Shown: piece after piece, positions 46,549 to 59,275 of the stretch | Layout of the letters: the number at the start of each line of letters is the position of its first letter | Position numbering within the stretch: position 1 is the first letter of the stretch | From: Nilaparvata lugens | Taxonomy: Eukaryota > Arthropoda > Insecta > Hemiptera > Delphacidae | Reading direction: 5' to 3' | Assembly: GCF_014356525.2 (NCBI RefSeq) | Contig: NC_052507.1 | Span: 47,936,685-48,000,684, forward strand | Length of the DNA: 64,000 nucleotides | Translations under genes and position numbers: made by a program | The notes under the pieces: generated by a model | Told to the model about the DNA's origin: nothing | Databases searched by the model: none | Seen by the model: only the letters and a program-made list of their open reading frames with translations

Positions 46549-47213
46549 GGATGGAAATTGGTTCAGTGATCTGCTGGATGGAAACATTGGAAAAAAACTA
46601 CAGTTATCATTCTATACCATAGACTAGGTAAACATCTAAATATGGTTAGATCATAGACTAAGTAAAATAAGTTGAATCTGTGTCTCTACTTTCTAAAATC
46701 GGCTCATGTTGATGGCGGATTTTACCGATGCTGGTTTACTTCTGGATAATCTAAAAATGGGAATGTTTCTGAAGTTATTAGTAGTGTGAGTACACGAAAT
46801 TGAAGATGAATTTATTTATACTGGAAACGCATGATTCTCTTATTGCTTAGGGTGATACCTGATCAATTCCTAGGATTTTGCTTGGGGCTTGGGTGGTTAA
46901 AAGACGATTATGAAGATGATGATCATGATGATTATGATAACCTGTGCTGCAATATAAAATTACACTGGATGATTGTGTTTATTGATTTTTTACTTTCCTT
47001 GCCCTATTACCATAGGTAAGGAAAGTATTGCTTTCCCAAAAAAATTAAGGTACCATAATTTCATGTTTTCTATACGTTTCATTACTTTCCTTGCCCTATT
47101 ACCATAGGTAAGGAAAGTATTGCTTTCCGAAAAAAATTAAGGTACCTCAATTTCTAAATTTCTATACGTTTCAAGGTCCCCTGAGTCCAAAAAAGTGGTT
47201 TTTGGGTATTGGT

Positions 47214-47262
47214 CTGTATGTGTGTGTGTATGAGTGTATGAGTGTATGTGCGTCTGTGTACA
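47214..47262. repeat. TG/TGAG microsatellite in array unit 2
   Basis: TGTATGTGTGTGTGTATGAG and following GTGTATG units at the same position in the unit as the longer tract at 48038. Confidence 0.85.
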
Positions 47263-48037
47263 CGATATCTCATCTCCCAATTAACGGAATGACTTGAAAT
47301 TTGGAACGTAAGGTCCTTACAATATAAGGATCCGACACGAACAATTTCGATCAAATGCGATTCAAGATGGCGGCTAAAATGGCGAAAATGTTGTCAAAAA
47401 CAGGGTTTTTCGCGATTTTCTCGAAGTTATACCAAGTTATACCTGGAATAGTCATCGATAAGCTCTATCAACTGCCACAAGTCAAATATCTGTAAAAATT
47501 TCAGTAGTTCCGCCCTATCTATGCAAAGTTTGATTTTAGATTCTTAATTATCAAGCTTCAGATACAATTTAAACAAAAAATTTCGAGTGGATTAGATTGA
47601 GCTTGAGAATCTCTACAATAATTAATGTTCAGTAACATGTTCACCTAAAATTAAAAATTAACTCGAAAATCGAGAAAATGTGATTATCCAATTGCAAACT
47701 ATTGGCAACTGTTGATTCTATTAAATGATTCACTATGAAGAGATAGCAGACCTCGTGTGTCTCCAGCGTTATTACCCTGTCACCAGCTGGCTCTAATCTT
47801 TGAATAGTAGAATAATTGAGTGCGCGGGAACACTACCGTAGCGTCTGGTGATCAATTTTCATAACGGCAAGGAAAGTGTTGTGTGAGTGCGCCACATCAG
47901 ATTTTTACTTTCCTTGCCCTATTACCATAGGTAAGGAAAGTATTGCTTTCCGAAAAAATTAAGGTACCCCAATTTCTAAACTTCTATACGTTTCAAGGTC
48001 CCCTGAGTCCAAAAAAGTGGTTTTTGGGTATTGGTCT

Positions 48038-48175
48038 GTGTGTGTGTATGTGTGTGTGTGTGTGGTGTGTGTGTGTGTGTGTGTGTGTGTGGTGTGTTGT
48101 GTGTGTGGTGTGTGTGTGGTGTGTGTGTGTGTGTGTGTATGAGTGTATGAGTGTATGTGCGTATGTGCGTCTGTG
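48038..48175. repeat. TG microsatellite in array unit 3
   Basis: About 135 bp of TG/TGG repeats. ORFs on both strands over it (poly-Val/Cys, poly-His/Thr) are artefacts of the repeat. Confidence 0.95.
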
Positions 48176-48830
48176 TACACGATATCTCATCTCCCAATTA
48201 ACGGAATGACTTGAAATTTGGAACTTAAGGTCCTTCCCCTATAAGGATCCGACACGAACAATTTCGATCAAATGCAATTCAAGATGGCGGCTAAAATGGC
48301 GAAAATGTTGTCAAAAACAGGGTTTTACGCGATTTTCTCGAATACGGCTCCATCGATTTTGATTAAATTTACACCTGAAATAGTCATTGATAAGCTCTAT
48401 CAACTGCCACAAGTCCCATATCTGTAAAAATTTCAGGAGCTCCACCCCATCTATGCAAAGTTTGATTTTAGATTCCAATTATTAGGTCTCAGATATAATT
48501 TGAGCAGAAACTTTCAAGTGGAAAAGATTCAGCATGAAAATCTCTACAAGTAATGTTCAGTGACATTTTCACATAAATTTGAAAATAAGCTCGAAATTCC
48601 AGAAAATGTGATTATTCAGTTACAAACTGTTGGCAACTGTTGATTCTATTGAATCATTCACTGTGAAGAGATAGCAGACCTCGTGTGTCCCCAGCGTTAT
48701 AGTCCTGTCACCAGCTGACTCAAATCTTTGAATAGTAGACTTGAGATGCGCGGGAACACTAGCGTCAGGTGATCAATTTTCATAACGGCAAGGAAAGTTG
48801 TGTGAGTGCGCCACACCAGATTTTTTAATT

Positions 48831-50289
48831 TTTTTTTTGAATCTATTAATTCATGAAAAATTTATACAATGTAGTCTTCCTCTCCTAAATGTTGTCGAAA
48901 ATTTTTAATACATATGGAATTTCAAATAAACAGAATAAAATAGTCTGCCAATAGATTATTTGCAATTGACAAAAAATTGAACGAGTGCTAAAACTATGTA
49001 GACATAACAGAGCTCATCTTCATGAATGGTGCTCTTTTTTCATGAAATTGGAATCATTGAGTGCTTTCTACTGTTGGAATTACAAAAAAAGGAACTTTTT
49101 AGCTTTAATCTTTTAAAGTGGAAATTTAAAGTTTTATTATCCAAGAAGAATGCTACACAATAATAGAAAATAATATTTACAATTTTTTTAGAGATATTTA
49201 TGAGAAAACGAGCAATTTTGTCACTTGCATGGTAGGGATGTCATAATCTTACCAAGGCAACAGATGATTGAATAATATTTTATTTACAAACAGTAAACTC
49301 CTTCAAAATCATAACCAAAGTATTCAAGAGTTTGAATAATGTTAAATTTTGATAATATCTTCTAAATTTTTTGTTTCTATTACGATATAAATGAATGATT
49401 CGCGGTTGTTTTAGGTAATGTATTTTATTTATCTATATAATTCTACTTGATTGATATATTTTTCATCAACCTAACTTTTAAGACAGCTTCTTGAATATTT
49501 TCTTCAGATCCTATACTTGATGTTTTAATTCTTCTAGATGTCATTATAATAGATCATTGTGGTAAAATAATGATCCATTGAAAATATTGTCAATAACTTG
49601 TAAGAGGAATGCAACAAAAGTGAATTTGACATATTCCACATAGTTAAAACATAGTTTACCTGATGAAAATACATAGATGGTATTTCAAATTTATTTGTAG
49701 AATGTTACCCTACAGCTAAACTCAGCAACCCATTGCAAAGCAAGGGTACTCTATGAATCATGATGAGCTATCTTCACCCCTCGTCTAATACCATTAATTA
49801 CAGCTTACTTTCGTGTGCAACGAAAATGCTTACGCATACCTAAACAACTGGAAATTATTATCATAGTCGCTCAATCTCTCTTAGTTAATCAATATTAATA
49901 TTGTTTATTCTCTATACGAGTATGTTTGATGAATAGATTTTAAGGTTACAGCTCTACCTTGGATTTCCCAGATAAGAATGAAGCAAAGCATTTTCTCACT
50001 TTGTAAGATATAAATAGTTTTGCTCCGGTGCATTTTTTGGGTAAAACATATCTGAATGGGGGCATGGAACGGTCAAGAGAGAACAATACCCCTCCTTCAA
50101 CGCTGGTGGAATGGGAAACAATAACTCAACCCTTGTCAATGTTTAGTCAATATTAAACAAAATTACGATTTAACAAAAGTCTAATTCCGCACGTTTTACA
50201 CCCTTTTTTGAAAGTCTATAATTATTAAAACCCATTCTGTCACATCCGGAGTTCCTGGGACGTTCGTTTAATTTGGAAAAAGTTGTTAC
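48831..50289. other. AT-rich intergenic DNA, nothing recognised
   Basis: No ORF of note or repeat motif. Confidence 0.45.
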
Positions 50290-50477
50290 CTCATAGCTGT
50301 TTCTTCAATTTGTATCTTGGCTCGGTGATCGAGCTCCTCACGTCCAGATGGACAGGAGACAGCATACCCCAAGCTTCTAGGACGGCCATCGATTCAGAGG
50401 CGTCTCCGCGGCTTAAAGACACACGTTCATGAACCCGTAAATTGATGGATTCGTACGTTGATCCCATACTTTGACCG
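50290..50477 (-). CDS. candidate exon encoding a 58-codon ORF, unknown function
   Basis: On the minus strand a good acceptor (pyrimidine run, then AATCTAACAG) precedes an open frame with ATG at 50467: MGSTYESINLRVHERVSLSR, then GDASESMAVLEAWGMLSPVH and a basic end before TGA at 50291. A donor-like G|GTAACA follows directly. GC content is much higher than the flanks and the peptide has normal composition, which argues for coding. It could be a whole small ORF, a last exon, or part of a gene whose upstream exon ends at the donor at 52448. I do not recognise the protein. Confidence 0.45.
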
Positions 50478-51458
50478 CTGTTAGATTAAAAAAATAAACT
50501 AGGATAATACAACATTAACTTAACTTCAGTTATCATAAAGTCAACCTACTTTAGGTTATATAAAACTCAAATCAATACTTATTACTTTAAAACACAGATA
50601 GACATTACCTACTTCAATATCTAGATTTAATAGAAAAGAATTTATTTGTAATTAGGGTCATGCCCTTTATACAAAGAAGTGAGTACATAGTATTCCATAA
50701 TAGGCCTACATAAATCACAAGTTGATTGAACAACATTTCATAACAAGGTCTTTCGAGTATTGTTGTTAGTTTAGTCAGTTCTCTTACATAAATTACATAT
50801 ATAGTGTAATTTAAAAGAATAAATTACATGAGAGGTGTTTCCTTGAGAATCAAGAAAGCTTTTCATTAGAATCAACAAACAAATAAAATCTATAATACAA
50901 AATCCTGATAGAACTCATAATAATATACTATAAACATCAGTCAATTTGGATTTAAACAACAGTTATTGAAATTTAGGTTAATAGCTTCTTCTTCAAAAAT
51001 AATTTAAATAAAAAAATATCTTAATTCCTACTAATAGGTATTCTAAATTTCTACAAAACATATATCGTTCATTTTCTTCCAACATTTATCAGTTTGAATT
51101 ACCATTACCATCTTCCATTCAAATCAAAAGGACTATTCTCATTTTGTACATTTTGTACTGCTTATGACAGAGGACAGACGCTGAGTGAATGCACTTCGCT
51201 TTTCTCGTCTTGCCGTGGACAGCTGTGTGATCGTCCATACTAGATAGACCTAACCAACGTTAACTGTGATTGGGAGTTACTATTTTCTAGAAAAATTTCC
51301 ACCAATAGAAAGGAACGTTACAACTAAAATTTAAGATACATTCTCCCACCAAGTGACAGCTATTTTCTCTTGACAGCTATAAATTCCTTACCTTATAAGG
51401 TCCTGAACTCGACTGATACTCCAAGAAAATTGTTGATTTTCTTAGTATCATAACTTCT
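50478..51458. other. AT-rich DNA, possible promoter near its right end
   Basis: 50480-51160 is AT-rich. 51170-51260 is GC-richer (GACAGACGCTGAGTGAATGC) and lies 200-290 bp upstream of the 248-codon ORF, so it may be promoter or 5' UTR. Confidence 0.35.
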
Positions 51459-52205
51459 ATGCACACACTTACAGAGTCGACACTACACAACGCCAACGAT
51501 GCTGACGGTTACATAATGAAAGGAACCTACAACATTTCAAATAATGTTCCTCCTAGAGGATCCAGGCCATCTTCGAGATCGGGTCGACCTCCAAGCAGAA
51601 AAGCAGAAAAAGTTGATTCCGCAACATCCAAGGATTTCTACACGTTCGGGGATCCAATCATGATGAGCAATGGCAAGCTTGGGTATCTCAACAACCCTCC
51701 AAGCACTCACCAACAGAACCATAATTTTCCTCCATACTTTCAGCAAGGGAGTGTTCCTATGGATTTCTACTATTATACAGACTACTCATGCTATCCTGTT
51801 AATTATCAATACCCCCAACCAATCTTCTACCAGCCGTACATAGCCCCGAATAACGATTTTGCTGTATTCAATGGAAGTGATAGAGCCAATACTATCCTTC
51901 ATGTAAACCCATTCGGGGCTCCATGTTACTATGCCTATGACTGCGTGGATGAAAATAATAATTATTGCTACCAAGTAGGTCTTACTTCACCGGATGGATG
52001 TTACCAACAAACGGAAACTTATCCCACTATCAATGAAAACTCCACTAATTCGAGCAGTCACGAAGACTGCTCAACTCAGACCAGCTCTGAGTGTGGCAAC
52101 GAGGAGACGACAACTTCTTTGACATCTGAATCAAACGATAGTTCTGAAAATTTGACTGATAATGCACTGTCTGAACAAGTGAGCTGCAGTGTGCAGGTGG
52201 AATAA
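51459..52205 (+). CDS. unrecognised 248-residue Tyr/Asn/Gln-rich protein
   Basis: An uninterrupted ORF. An in-frame TGA 42 nt upstream of the first ATG supports that start, and AATAAA lies 94 nt after the stop. Residues 31-48 form a basic PRGSRPSSRSGRPPSRK segment. About 60-80 has a GDPIMMSNGKLGYLNNPP block. 88-174 is aromatic and Tyr/Pro/Asn/Gln-rich (YYYTDYSCYPVNYQYPQPIF), prion-like in composition. 190-248 is acidic and rich in Ser/Thr/Asn. No signal peptide or membrane segment is seen. It could be a single-exon gene, a terminal exon or a retrocopy of an RNA-associated protein. No function is claimed. Confidence 0.6.
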   Translation: MHTLTESTLHNANDADGYIMKGTYNISNNVPPRGSRPSSRSGRPPSRKAEKVDSATSKDFYTFGDPIMMSNGKLGYLNNPPSTHQQNHNFPPYFQQGSVPMDFYYYTDYSCYPVNYQYPQPIFYQPYIAPNNDFAVFNGSDRANTILHVNPFGAPCYYAYDCVDENNNYCYQVGLTSPDGCYQQTETYPTINENSTNSSSHEDCSTQTSSECGNEETTTSLTSESNDSSENLTDNALSEQVSCSVQVE

Positions 52206-52298
52206 AAAGATAATTACTTAATTTTTGGAAAATGTGTAATAATATTGTTAGTAACGTTTTTTTGACAAGTATTGAATATGAGAATTGTACAACTTCCC

Positions 52299-52304
52299 AA
52301 TAAA
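52299..52304 (+). terminator. AATAAA polyadenylation signal
   Basis: CCCAATAAAATCG, 94 nt beyond the stop of the 248-codon ORF, with GT-rich sequence (TCTGTTATTTG) shortly after. Confidence 0.55.
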
Positions 52305-52441
52305 ATCGTCCAGTAGTCTGTTATTTGTTATTTTTACTGTAGAATAATAATCATTTCCGAATATTCAATTTGCTGTTGAGTAGCCTTTAATTTCTTGTAC
52401 TTGAGAAGGAAATGTATACTTGTTTACTGGTAGCGGAAACT

Positions 52442-52455
52442 ACTTACCTGTGCAT
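52442..52455 (-). other. strong minus-strand splice donor
   Basis: GATGCACAG|GTAAGTAG on the minus strand. The preceding 40 nt are open in one frame but a TAA lies just upstream, so a noncoding exon is possible. It could be the upstream exon of the minus-strand candidate at 50290-50477, with the plus-strand ORF inside the intron. Confidence 0.3.
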
Positions 52456-53329
52456 CTGAGGATTCACAAATCACTATACCACTATTACTTTATTACTATC
52501 GCATGTATGGATATAACACACTATCCAATAATGTTCTATTTGCTCTAGAAGATGTTTTTAATGAATCCAAGAAGTGGTATAAGATATATTCCACTCTTGG
52601 TGCGCTATCGTATCCTCCTCTGTAGCTTGAATCTAAGAGTTTCGAAAACGGCGTTCTAGAATCTGATGTATTCGTTATTAAATTACATCGAAAAATTTAT
52701 CGAATCCAATATAAGTGCAGCGTGCGTTTACAAATGAACAGCCGGAATATAAGCTGTTGAACCTCAGACAATGATTTTTTCTGCATAACATAACTGAAAC
52801 GTTGACCTTGATTGGTACTGATCACACTTACTAGTACTTCACGCTGTTTCTGTTATGAATATATAACATTATGTGGTCCATACTATCAGTACACACATCC
52901 GATAGTAATTATAGTAATGAAGTGATTGATAAATATTTATTTATTCACTTATTCATATATACAGATATTAAAATTTTCCTTGTTCCTGCTTGCAATCTGA
53001 GAATAAACATTTCAGAAGCTATTATCTATTTTTATCTTTTTTTTCTGTGTTGACTAATCATCATATACCTCATCAAGGCAGCTAGGAGTCTTCCTCCCTC
53101 CCATTAATAAACATATACCTCCATTGTATTGGATTGGATTAGAGGTGCTTTACTGTGTTTCTGTATTATCATGTTTTCAAGTCTAAACTATTTGCAATGC
53201 CGGTGCAGGTTGATTGAATTCATCGTGGAACAAAGTCACCGTTATTACATGCCTCAACTGCTTCTCTTCAACAATTACAAACAATTACACGCTCATGGCT
53301 AGGTTGGATTGGTGAGGCACGCGTTTAGA
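52456..53329. other. intergenic DNA, nothing recognised
   Basis: No motif on either strand. Confidence 0.4.
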
Positions 53330-54070
53330 AGGAGTAGACGAATGAGCGGAAAGGAGAGATGATGAGAAGAAGGAGTGGGAGGAAGAGTTGGATGGTTTGT
53401 TTCAGATTGATTCGTAGAGGAGAGAGTGAGTGAGTGAGTGAGTGAGAAGTAGGAGGAAAAGTGAAACGCAAAGGAGATGAAGAAGAATTGGAAAAAGAAG
53501 ATTGAATGAAAGGAGTTGCTGAAAATGTTGAGAAGGAGCATGAAAAGGGAATATAAGTAAAACGAAGAAGTAGGTTGAAAAGGAAACCCGAGCGGAATTG
53601 AGGTTAAGAGGAAAAGCGACTATCAGGTGCCTGGAAAAGTAGATAGTGGAAACGGAACAGAAAAATGAGTAGTGTGATGAGGGAAGGTGGAAGAAGGTGA
53701 AGGAGGCAAAAAAAGAAACGGAAAATCGAGAGAACAATATTATTATAGAGGAAGGAAGAACAATAATTGTGGTACAGTACAAGAGTCTAAGAGGATATCA
53801 AAGAGAAATAAGATAAACTAGCGATTCAGCTATAAATTGCTATTCATATTGTCTTTTGCGGTATCAATGATCGAAGTAATGATAATGAGGGTAGTTATAA
53901 CGATAATGAAGGAGGAAGATGAGTGGGAGGAGAACGTAGAGGAAAAAGAGAAAAAGGAGGAGGAGGAGTAGGAGGATGAGCATAAGGACTTGGAGGAAAA
54001 TGACAAGGAGGAGGAGGAGGGTAATGACGAGGAGAAGGAAATAAAGGGGTGGAGTTGAAGTACGATTACG
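53330..54070 (+). repeat. long purine-rich tract
   Basis: About 740 bp in which the plus strand is overwhelmingly A and G (GGAGGAGGAGG, AAAGAGAAAAAGG and similar), with a GAGT repeat at 53421-53444. The minus-strand ORFs here (Leu/Ser/Phe-rich) are artefacts of the composition. Confidence 0.85.
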
Positions 54071-57000
54071 ATCAGAACTAGGCATGGGTTGTCTTGGAGT
54101 GATTCGCAGCAAAGTGAGGAGTGATGCACATCCTCAGCTCCTCAGCTCCTCAGCGGCATCTGATGAGACAAGACAAGGCATAGCAAGTCGTTGAGGTACT
54201 TTGAGGAGGCGGCGGCGTGTGAGTGCTTGGCCAATTCAGACGAAACTGTTGCCGGCAACTCGTTGGCTCTGATTAACAGCTTGCCGTTAATGAACTAATC
54301 CATCTCCAGTCTCACCTATCACCTGCTTCAACAGTCTGCTCCTTGGTACTTCGCAAGATAATGATGATTGTTCGAATATTACACTAGCCCTGAAGAGTAT
54401 CACAAAACTCAAGGGAATCCTGAACAGGAAAGCTTCATGAATCATAAAATATCAATTCACAAGAATAAAGCATACTAGAGATTGGTAAAACACACATGAG
54501 CATCATAGCACAAGAGAATTGAAAAATTCGAGAGCGTCACAGAAGTCCCAATAAAAAAAGTTGGCTAAGCTTTGTTGGAACCGTTCCCCGTTTAATCAAT
54601 GTAGATTATTCCATTTGAAAATTCTAGCAAGGCTCAATAATAGTCCAATGAAACAGTTTGATTGAAAAATAAGGGTAAACCGGGAATAGTTGGGCTTCTT
54701 ATGTCACAAAAACAGGGTTTCGTGGGCAAGTTTATGAAGTTGGAAGCATACCAAAATATTCTGATTCTAGAGTACCTCAGGATATCTGATTCACTTGATG
54801 TGCCTTTGGCGTCGCGACTGGGCCGATTCAAATTGATGATTTAGTATTTTATTAAACGGCCTTAGAATGGCTACCACCGAAGATCTCTAGTGAACTCGGG
54901 AATAGAATCACAATGAACTGTTTTACAAAGCTTATCATTACACATTTTTACCTAAAACATTATTTTAACCAACAGAAATGCACTTTTTCCGAGAACATTT
55001 TTTCCAGAGTGTATTTTTCCAAATATCTATTTTCAGTAACGTTTTTTCGGTAAAAGTAACTATACGATATTTTCAGTAACGTTTTTTCGCTAAAAGTATA
55101 GTTTAGGTAAAATACGATATTTCTTAGGAATGTGATTTATGATGACACGATTATTCCAAGCTGTTTTAATAATTTGTTATGGAGTTATAATTTTTTATAA
55201 AGTCATTCTAGCCGCTGAGCCAAGTAAATATGATTGAAACAGACTTCCGTGAGCTGCAAATGACAAAAATGATCAACTCACTGATTTGTATACTGTGAAG
55301 GTTAGTTTAGTCAATATAGTTGAAAATAATAAACGAGATAACAAGAAACTATGAAGTTCTTGAAATTTATTAAATTGCCATTTTCTCATCTTTCTTGAGG
55401 AGATCTTCATCTTTTTTATGCTTTTCAGTATGAAGTTCTGTATACTTAATTGATTGTGCTAGCTTGATTTAGTTTGATATGTTTTTCCATTTATAATTTT
55501 CATAGATTGTGAATAATCCATCTCCTTATTTCCTTTCTGACTTCAAAAGTTGATCTAATATTTATCATCCTGATAATAGCCATACTATTATTTATTATCG
55601 TAATAATATCAGCCTACAGTAGTTTGATTGTTTAGTGAGCAAAAAAGTCATTCAATGCCACAGAACCCGTTGCAATCTCTTGGTACGTTGATTCAAATCA
55701 ATAAACCAATTGAATGGATTACGAATTTGATTCATATTAATAAATTCAAATAATTGAAGATGGAACATGGTGAGGAATCCTTAGTTCACAACCATACTCA
55801 CTATTTCTTGATTGTGCATCCACATAACCATGACTCAACCTTGTATCTATACTGAATCCAATAAAAGTGGAGGTACAGTATTTCGAACATGTTGAGGCAA
55901 CAATGTTGAATTTTTGTGAGCATTTCGCGGTTAGTGCCACGTTGATATAACGTGTATTGTGCTTTATTTCTATTCCATCTGCTGATATCTATATTGTTTC
56001 TACGGTCGGCAATTATATCTATTTATGTCAGATCCACAGTGGAAGGTACGTTTTTGTTATGCGCGTTTGAATGGAAGCTAAATGGATGCGAGGCTTCGGT
56101 TAGTGCAGGCGGAAACGCGTTTCATAGTCCGTTAAATGTGGCTGCAAAACATTCCAGCTTGCTTGAGTGTGTCAGATACAAACAATTTTTCAACAACTTT
56201 CATTTCGATTCAGATTAATTCTGCACGAGTCTCTGGAGCTCAGCTTTCAGGTACTAAATTAGTTGTGAGTGGTGTTTGAAAACATTTAAATGCTACATGA
56301 ATACACTTTTCATGTTGGTTTTGTCATATCGTAGTCTCTCGTTTTTAGGATTCAGTCAGAAAAACTGTATTCATTCACGTGTCAAGTTGGAGTGTTATTT
56401 GGATATTATCTGTCACAACACCTGAGAGATTATGAAGTTGATGTGAGGGGATGGAATTAATGCCAATTCAAATTGTAATCAGGTACTAAAAATAATAATC
56501 ACTGCAGTAATAATCAATAATAATTGCAATCTGATCTCATTATTTGGTCAAATTTATTGTGCAATTTCAATCTTGATTAAATAACTACCATCTTTGGCTG
56601 ACAACTCCGGTTATGCCGAATAAATGTTATTATTAGTTGGAGTAATGCTTACGTTACACCATGATTTCCATCATGATAATATTGCATCTCATATTTCTCA
56701 GAATTTCTCTTCAATGCTATCATCATCCTTAGTGATAACAAATAAATCCTTCAGGACCTTACATTATTCTAACCAACGTTTCACAATATTTAATGAGACT
56801 TACAGGGATGGAATGAGTTCTTTGACCACAAGTAATACTGTAATGCCTCACTGGTGGTCTTCGCCTTAAGAGGTCCTCTTCAATTCTACGAATCAGTTGA
56901 TTCATTTTATCATTCATGGATGCAAGCCAGGAGCATCCTTTGAATTACCTATCTCTCTATCATGCTTAGGTTTGTTAGATCCATATGTTCTCTTTGTAAG

Positions 57001-57354
57001 ACTTCCTTCAAGGTTTCCAATCAGTAGACAGCAATACCCAGAAGCATGTAAGATTGGTGAGAGATGATAGCACAATCATTATCAGTTTGTCGTTATGTCA
57101 GAGCTCAGAAGAGCTTAGAGTGGTCGTCGGCTCCGTTTGCGTTTGATGATTTAGATGGCGCTTGTGCCCAGGGCGTTTGTAGTCTCCGGCGTGGATTCAC
57201 GAAATTGTGTTACGCTTAGAATCAATTGACCAAAAAAGCAATCTCTTGTGAAGTCGGAGAGCCAATTTAATATAGTCGGTGATGATGAAGTGTGGCGGGG
57301 ACTGATGAAAAGAGAGAGGAATTGTGGGAAGAAAGGTTTAGATGTATGTGAGGA

Positions 57355-57357
<3 letters not shown>
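54071..57357. other. intergenic DNA, no gene supported
   Basis: 54130-54340 is GC-richer with a CAGCTCCT repeat and one frame of 41 codons without a start. A tandem duplication of TTTTCAGTAACGTTTTTTCG lies at about 55031-55091. 55950-56220 and 56620-56870 hold ORFs without recognisable motifs. Confidence 0.35.
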
Positions 57358-57397
<40 letters not shown>

Positions 57398-57420
57398 GAG
57401 AGAGAGAGAGAGAGTGAGAT
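57358..57420. repeat. GA microsatellite
   Basis: About 60 bp of GAGAGA with two GTGA interruptions. Confidence 0.95.
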
Positions 57421-58734
57421 AGAACAGCACTTTCAAACAATCGACTGTTTTCTGCCGTTTGTGTGCATTCAGTAAACATAGCAAGGATGAAATCTGCTAT
57501 GACAACATACAGTATAAGTGAAAGAGGAGCGGGGAAGGATGATGTAGAACACTCTGTAGTCCATAACGTTGTTCATTGCTGTTGGAGCAAGTCGTAATAA
57601 TTCAGGTTGTAATACTGTCGCTTGTCGATTTAGTTGCATGTGTCGCTTTCAACTACATTATTTCCTCTCACCAGAGTATTTTACAGTCACTTGTGTTGTA
57701 GTAAGAATAGAAGTATTGTGAAGCTGGTGAAAGTGATTCATGTGGAAGGAACTATTGACAAACAGACATTTGTAATGAATTATAGAATAAAATATTCCAA
57801 ATTATCAGGAGTAGAAGGTGGAATAAAAGATACTCATGGAAATCCTCTTTTATCTATCATCTTAATTTGAATAACTTTATTTAGAAGAATAAGATTAAAA
57901 TCTAGTGTCTGGAAAGTCATGCACTATAAGGAATTCGAATTTTTATTCCATGAATTATTCAATTTGAATGATTTCCATGAAATATTCTCGAAGCTGATGG
58001 GAGATACGTATTTCGAGATATTCTGTTCATATTGAATTACAAAAAAACCTGAGAGATGATTGGAATCTTCCAACAGACTTTTCCAACTCTATCCATATCC
58101 ATCCTGTACCAGTATTACTATTAACAAAACTTATGACAAACAACAATTCTTCAAAGGATAGGATTTAGAGAGTAGAATCACCAATGAAAAGTATTATTTG
58201 ATGATGGTAGAATGAAACTGAACAATGGTATTATTGAACAGTATGGCATTATTTGATAATTTTGATATCCATCTAGAAATCGTTCCATCCTGCGTTTTTC
58301 CTTTTATGTCGAAATTCATCAATGTAAAGATTTATGTTGCTGATACAAATATCAATAGAATGAAATTATTAATTTGATGATATTTGAAGAAGGTATTGCA
58401 TATTGTATACTTGGAAAACATTATAATTCATGGATGAAAAAGTGTAACTGAGCAGCAAACCATTCTGTTTTTCTGAGCTGGGAGTAGCGACTCCAGAGCT
58501 AGAAAACTGGGTAAGAATTACGTTCATGAATGGTATTACATATTCCGATAACTTTTCCATATTGCGCGAGCATTTAATGCTCTCTTTACACAGATAAGCT
58601 CGCTACGTGCATAAGGTATGTTGCTCAAAATGAATAAAGTTGGCAGAGTACCGTAATGGAAAGATGAGAAGTAGGGAAGTAAGGCTGCAAGGTGATTAAT
58701 TTGCTGCTAAATATTTGCCAGAACCAGCTTAACT
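57421..58734. other. AT-rich intergenic DNA, nothing recognised
   Basis: A 78-codon ORF at 57634-57870 has no family motif. Confidence 0.4.
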
Positions 58735-58982
58735 CTCTTCTTCTTCATCTTTTTCTTGTTTCTCTCTTTCCCTTTCTCGTCCTTTTATCAGCTTCCTTCC
58801 TCTTCCTTCTCTTTTTCTTTCTATCTTTCTTATCCTTCCAACATTTTTATCAACTTCTTTCATTCCTTCTCAATCTCTTCACATATTATCTCTGTATCTC
58901 CTCTTCACTCCCTCCTTCCTACTAATTTCTCTCATTATCATAACATTTTTTCATCTCCTCCTCCTCCTCCTCCTCCTCCTCA
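58735..58982 (+). repeat. pyrimidine-rich tract ending in a CTC repeat
   Basis: The plus strand is C/T-rich, finishing with CTCCTCCTCCTCCTCCTCCT at 58956-58980. The ORFs here are composition artefacts. Confidence 0.85.
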
Positions 58983-59059
58983 TAATAGCTTTGGTAGAGA
59001 GTTAGTGGGAAGGATACTTGGAATATTCTTTCCGAAGAATGGACATTGATATGTCCAAA

Positions 59060-59275
59060 GCTCCACCAATTTATGTAGATGCATAACAATATTATCTATT
59101 TTATCTATAGTTATTACAAATTGTTCTTCTTCATATCATATACAGCTCAATAATCATTTTCTTAATTTATATTTTGTCAATTCATCTATAATTTTGCTGT
59201 ATTGTAAGCTATTGTATATAAGTGTATAAGCCAGTATATATTGTAATCTACATAGAGTACTCAATCAATCAATAA
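59060..59275 (+). repeat. possible LINE 3' tail
   Basis: AT-rich segment ending GTACTCAATCAATCAATAATAC; a short TCAA repeat is typical of CR1-group 3' ends. No coding part is attached. Confidence 0.3.

Larger units (their letters stand above)
46985..48830 (-). mobile_element. tandem array of a probably Helitron-like element with a TG microsatellite core
   Basis: Three head-to-tail copies: a short one (46985-47080), one of about 820 bp (47081-47899) and one of about 930 bp (47900-48826). Each starts TTTACTTTCCTTGCCCTATT followed by ACCATAGGTAAGGAAAGT, a hairpin. The two longer ones end near CAAGGAAAGT, GTGTGAGTGCGCCACA and CAGATTTTT. On the minus strand a unit runs from TCTG(A/G)TGTGGCGCACTCAC to the hairpin. 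There are no terminal inverted repeats, but CTTTCCTTGCC recurs inverted near both ends, and copies abut. These traits suggest a Helentron/HINE-type rolling-circle element; the class is inferred. No coding region. Confidence 0.7.

Noticed and set aside
47943..48209. Overlapping ORFs on both strands
   Set aside because: They translate the TG microsatellite (poly Cys/Val and poly His/Thr).
53299..54129. Minus-strand ORFs of 80-126 codons rich in Leu, Ser and Phe
   Set aside because: They arise from the purine-rich tract, which has few stops on the complementary strand.
54150..54290. 41-codon open frame including a protein-like SDETVAGNSLALINSLP
   Set aside because: No start codon or acceptor, and it begins right after an in-frame stop. 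Probably chance.
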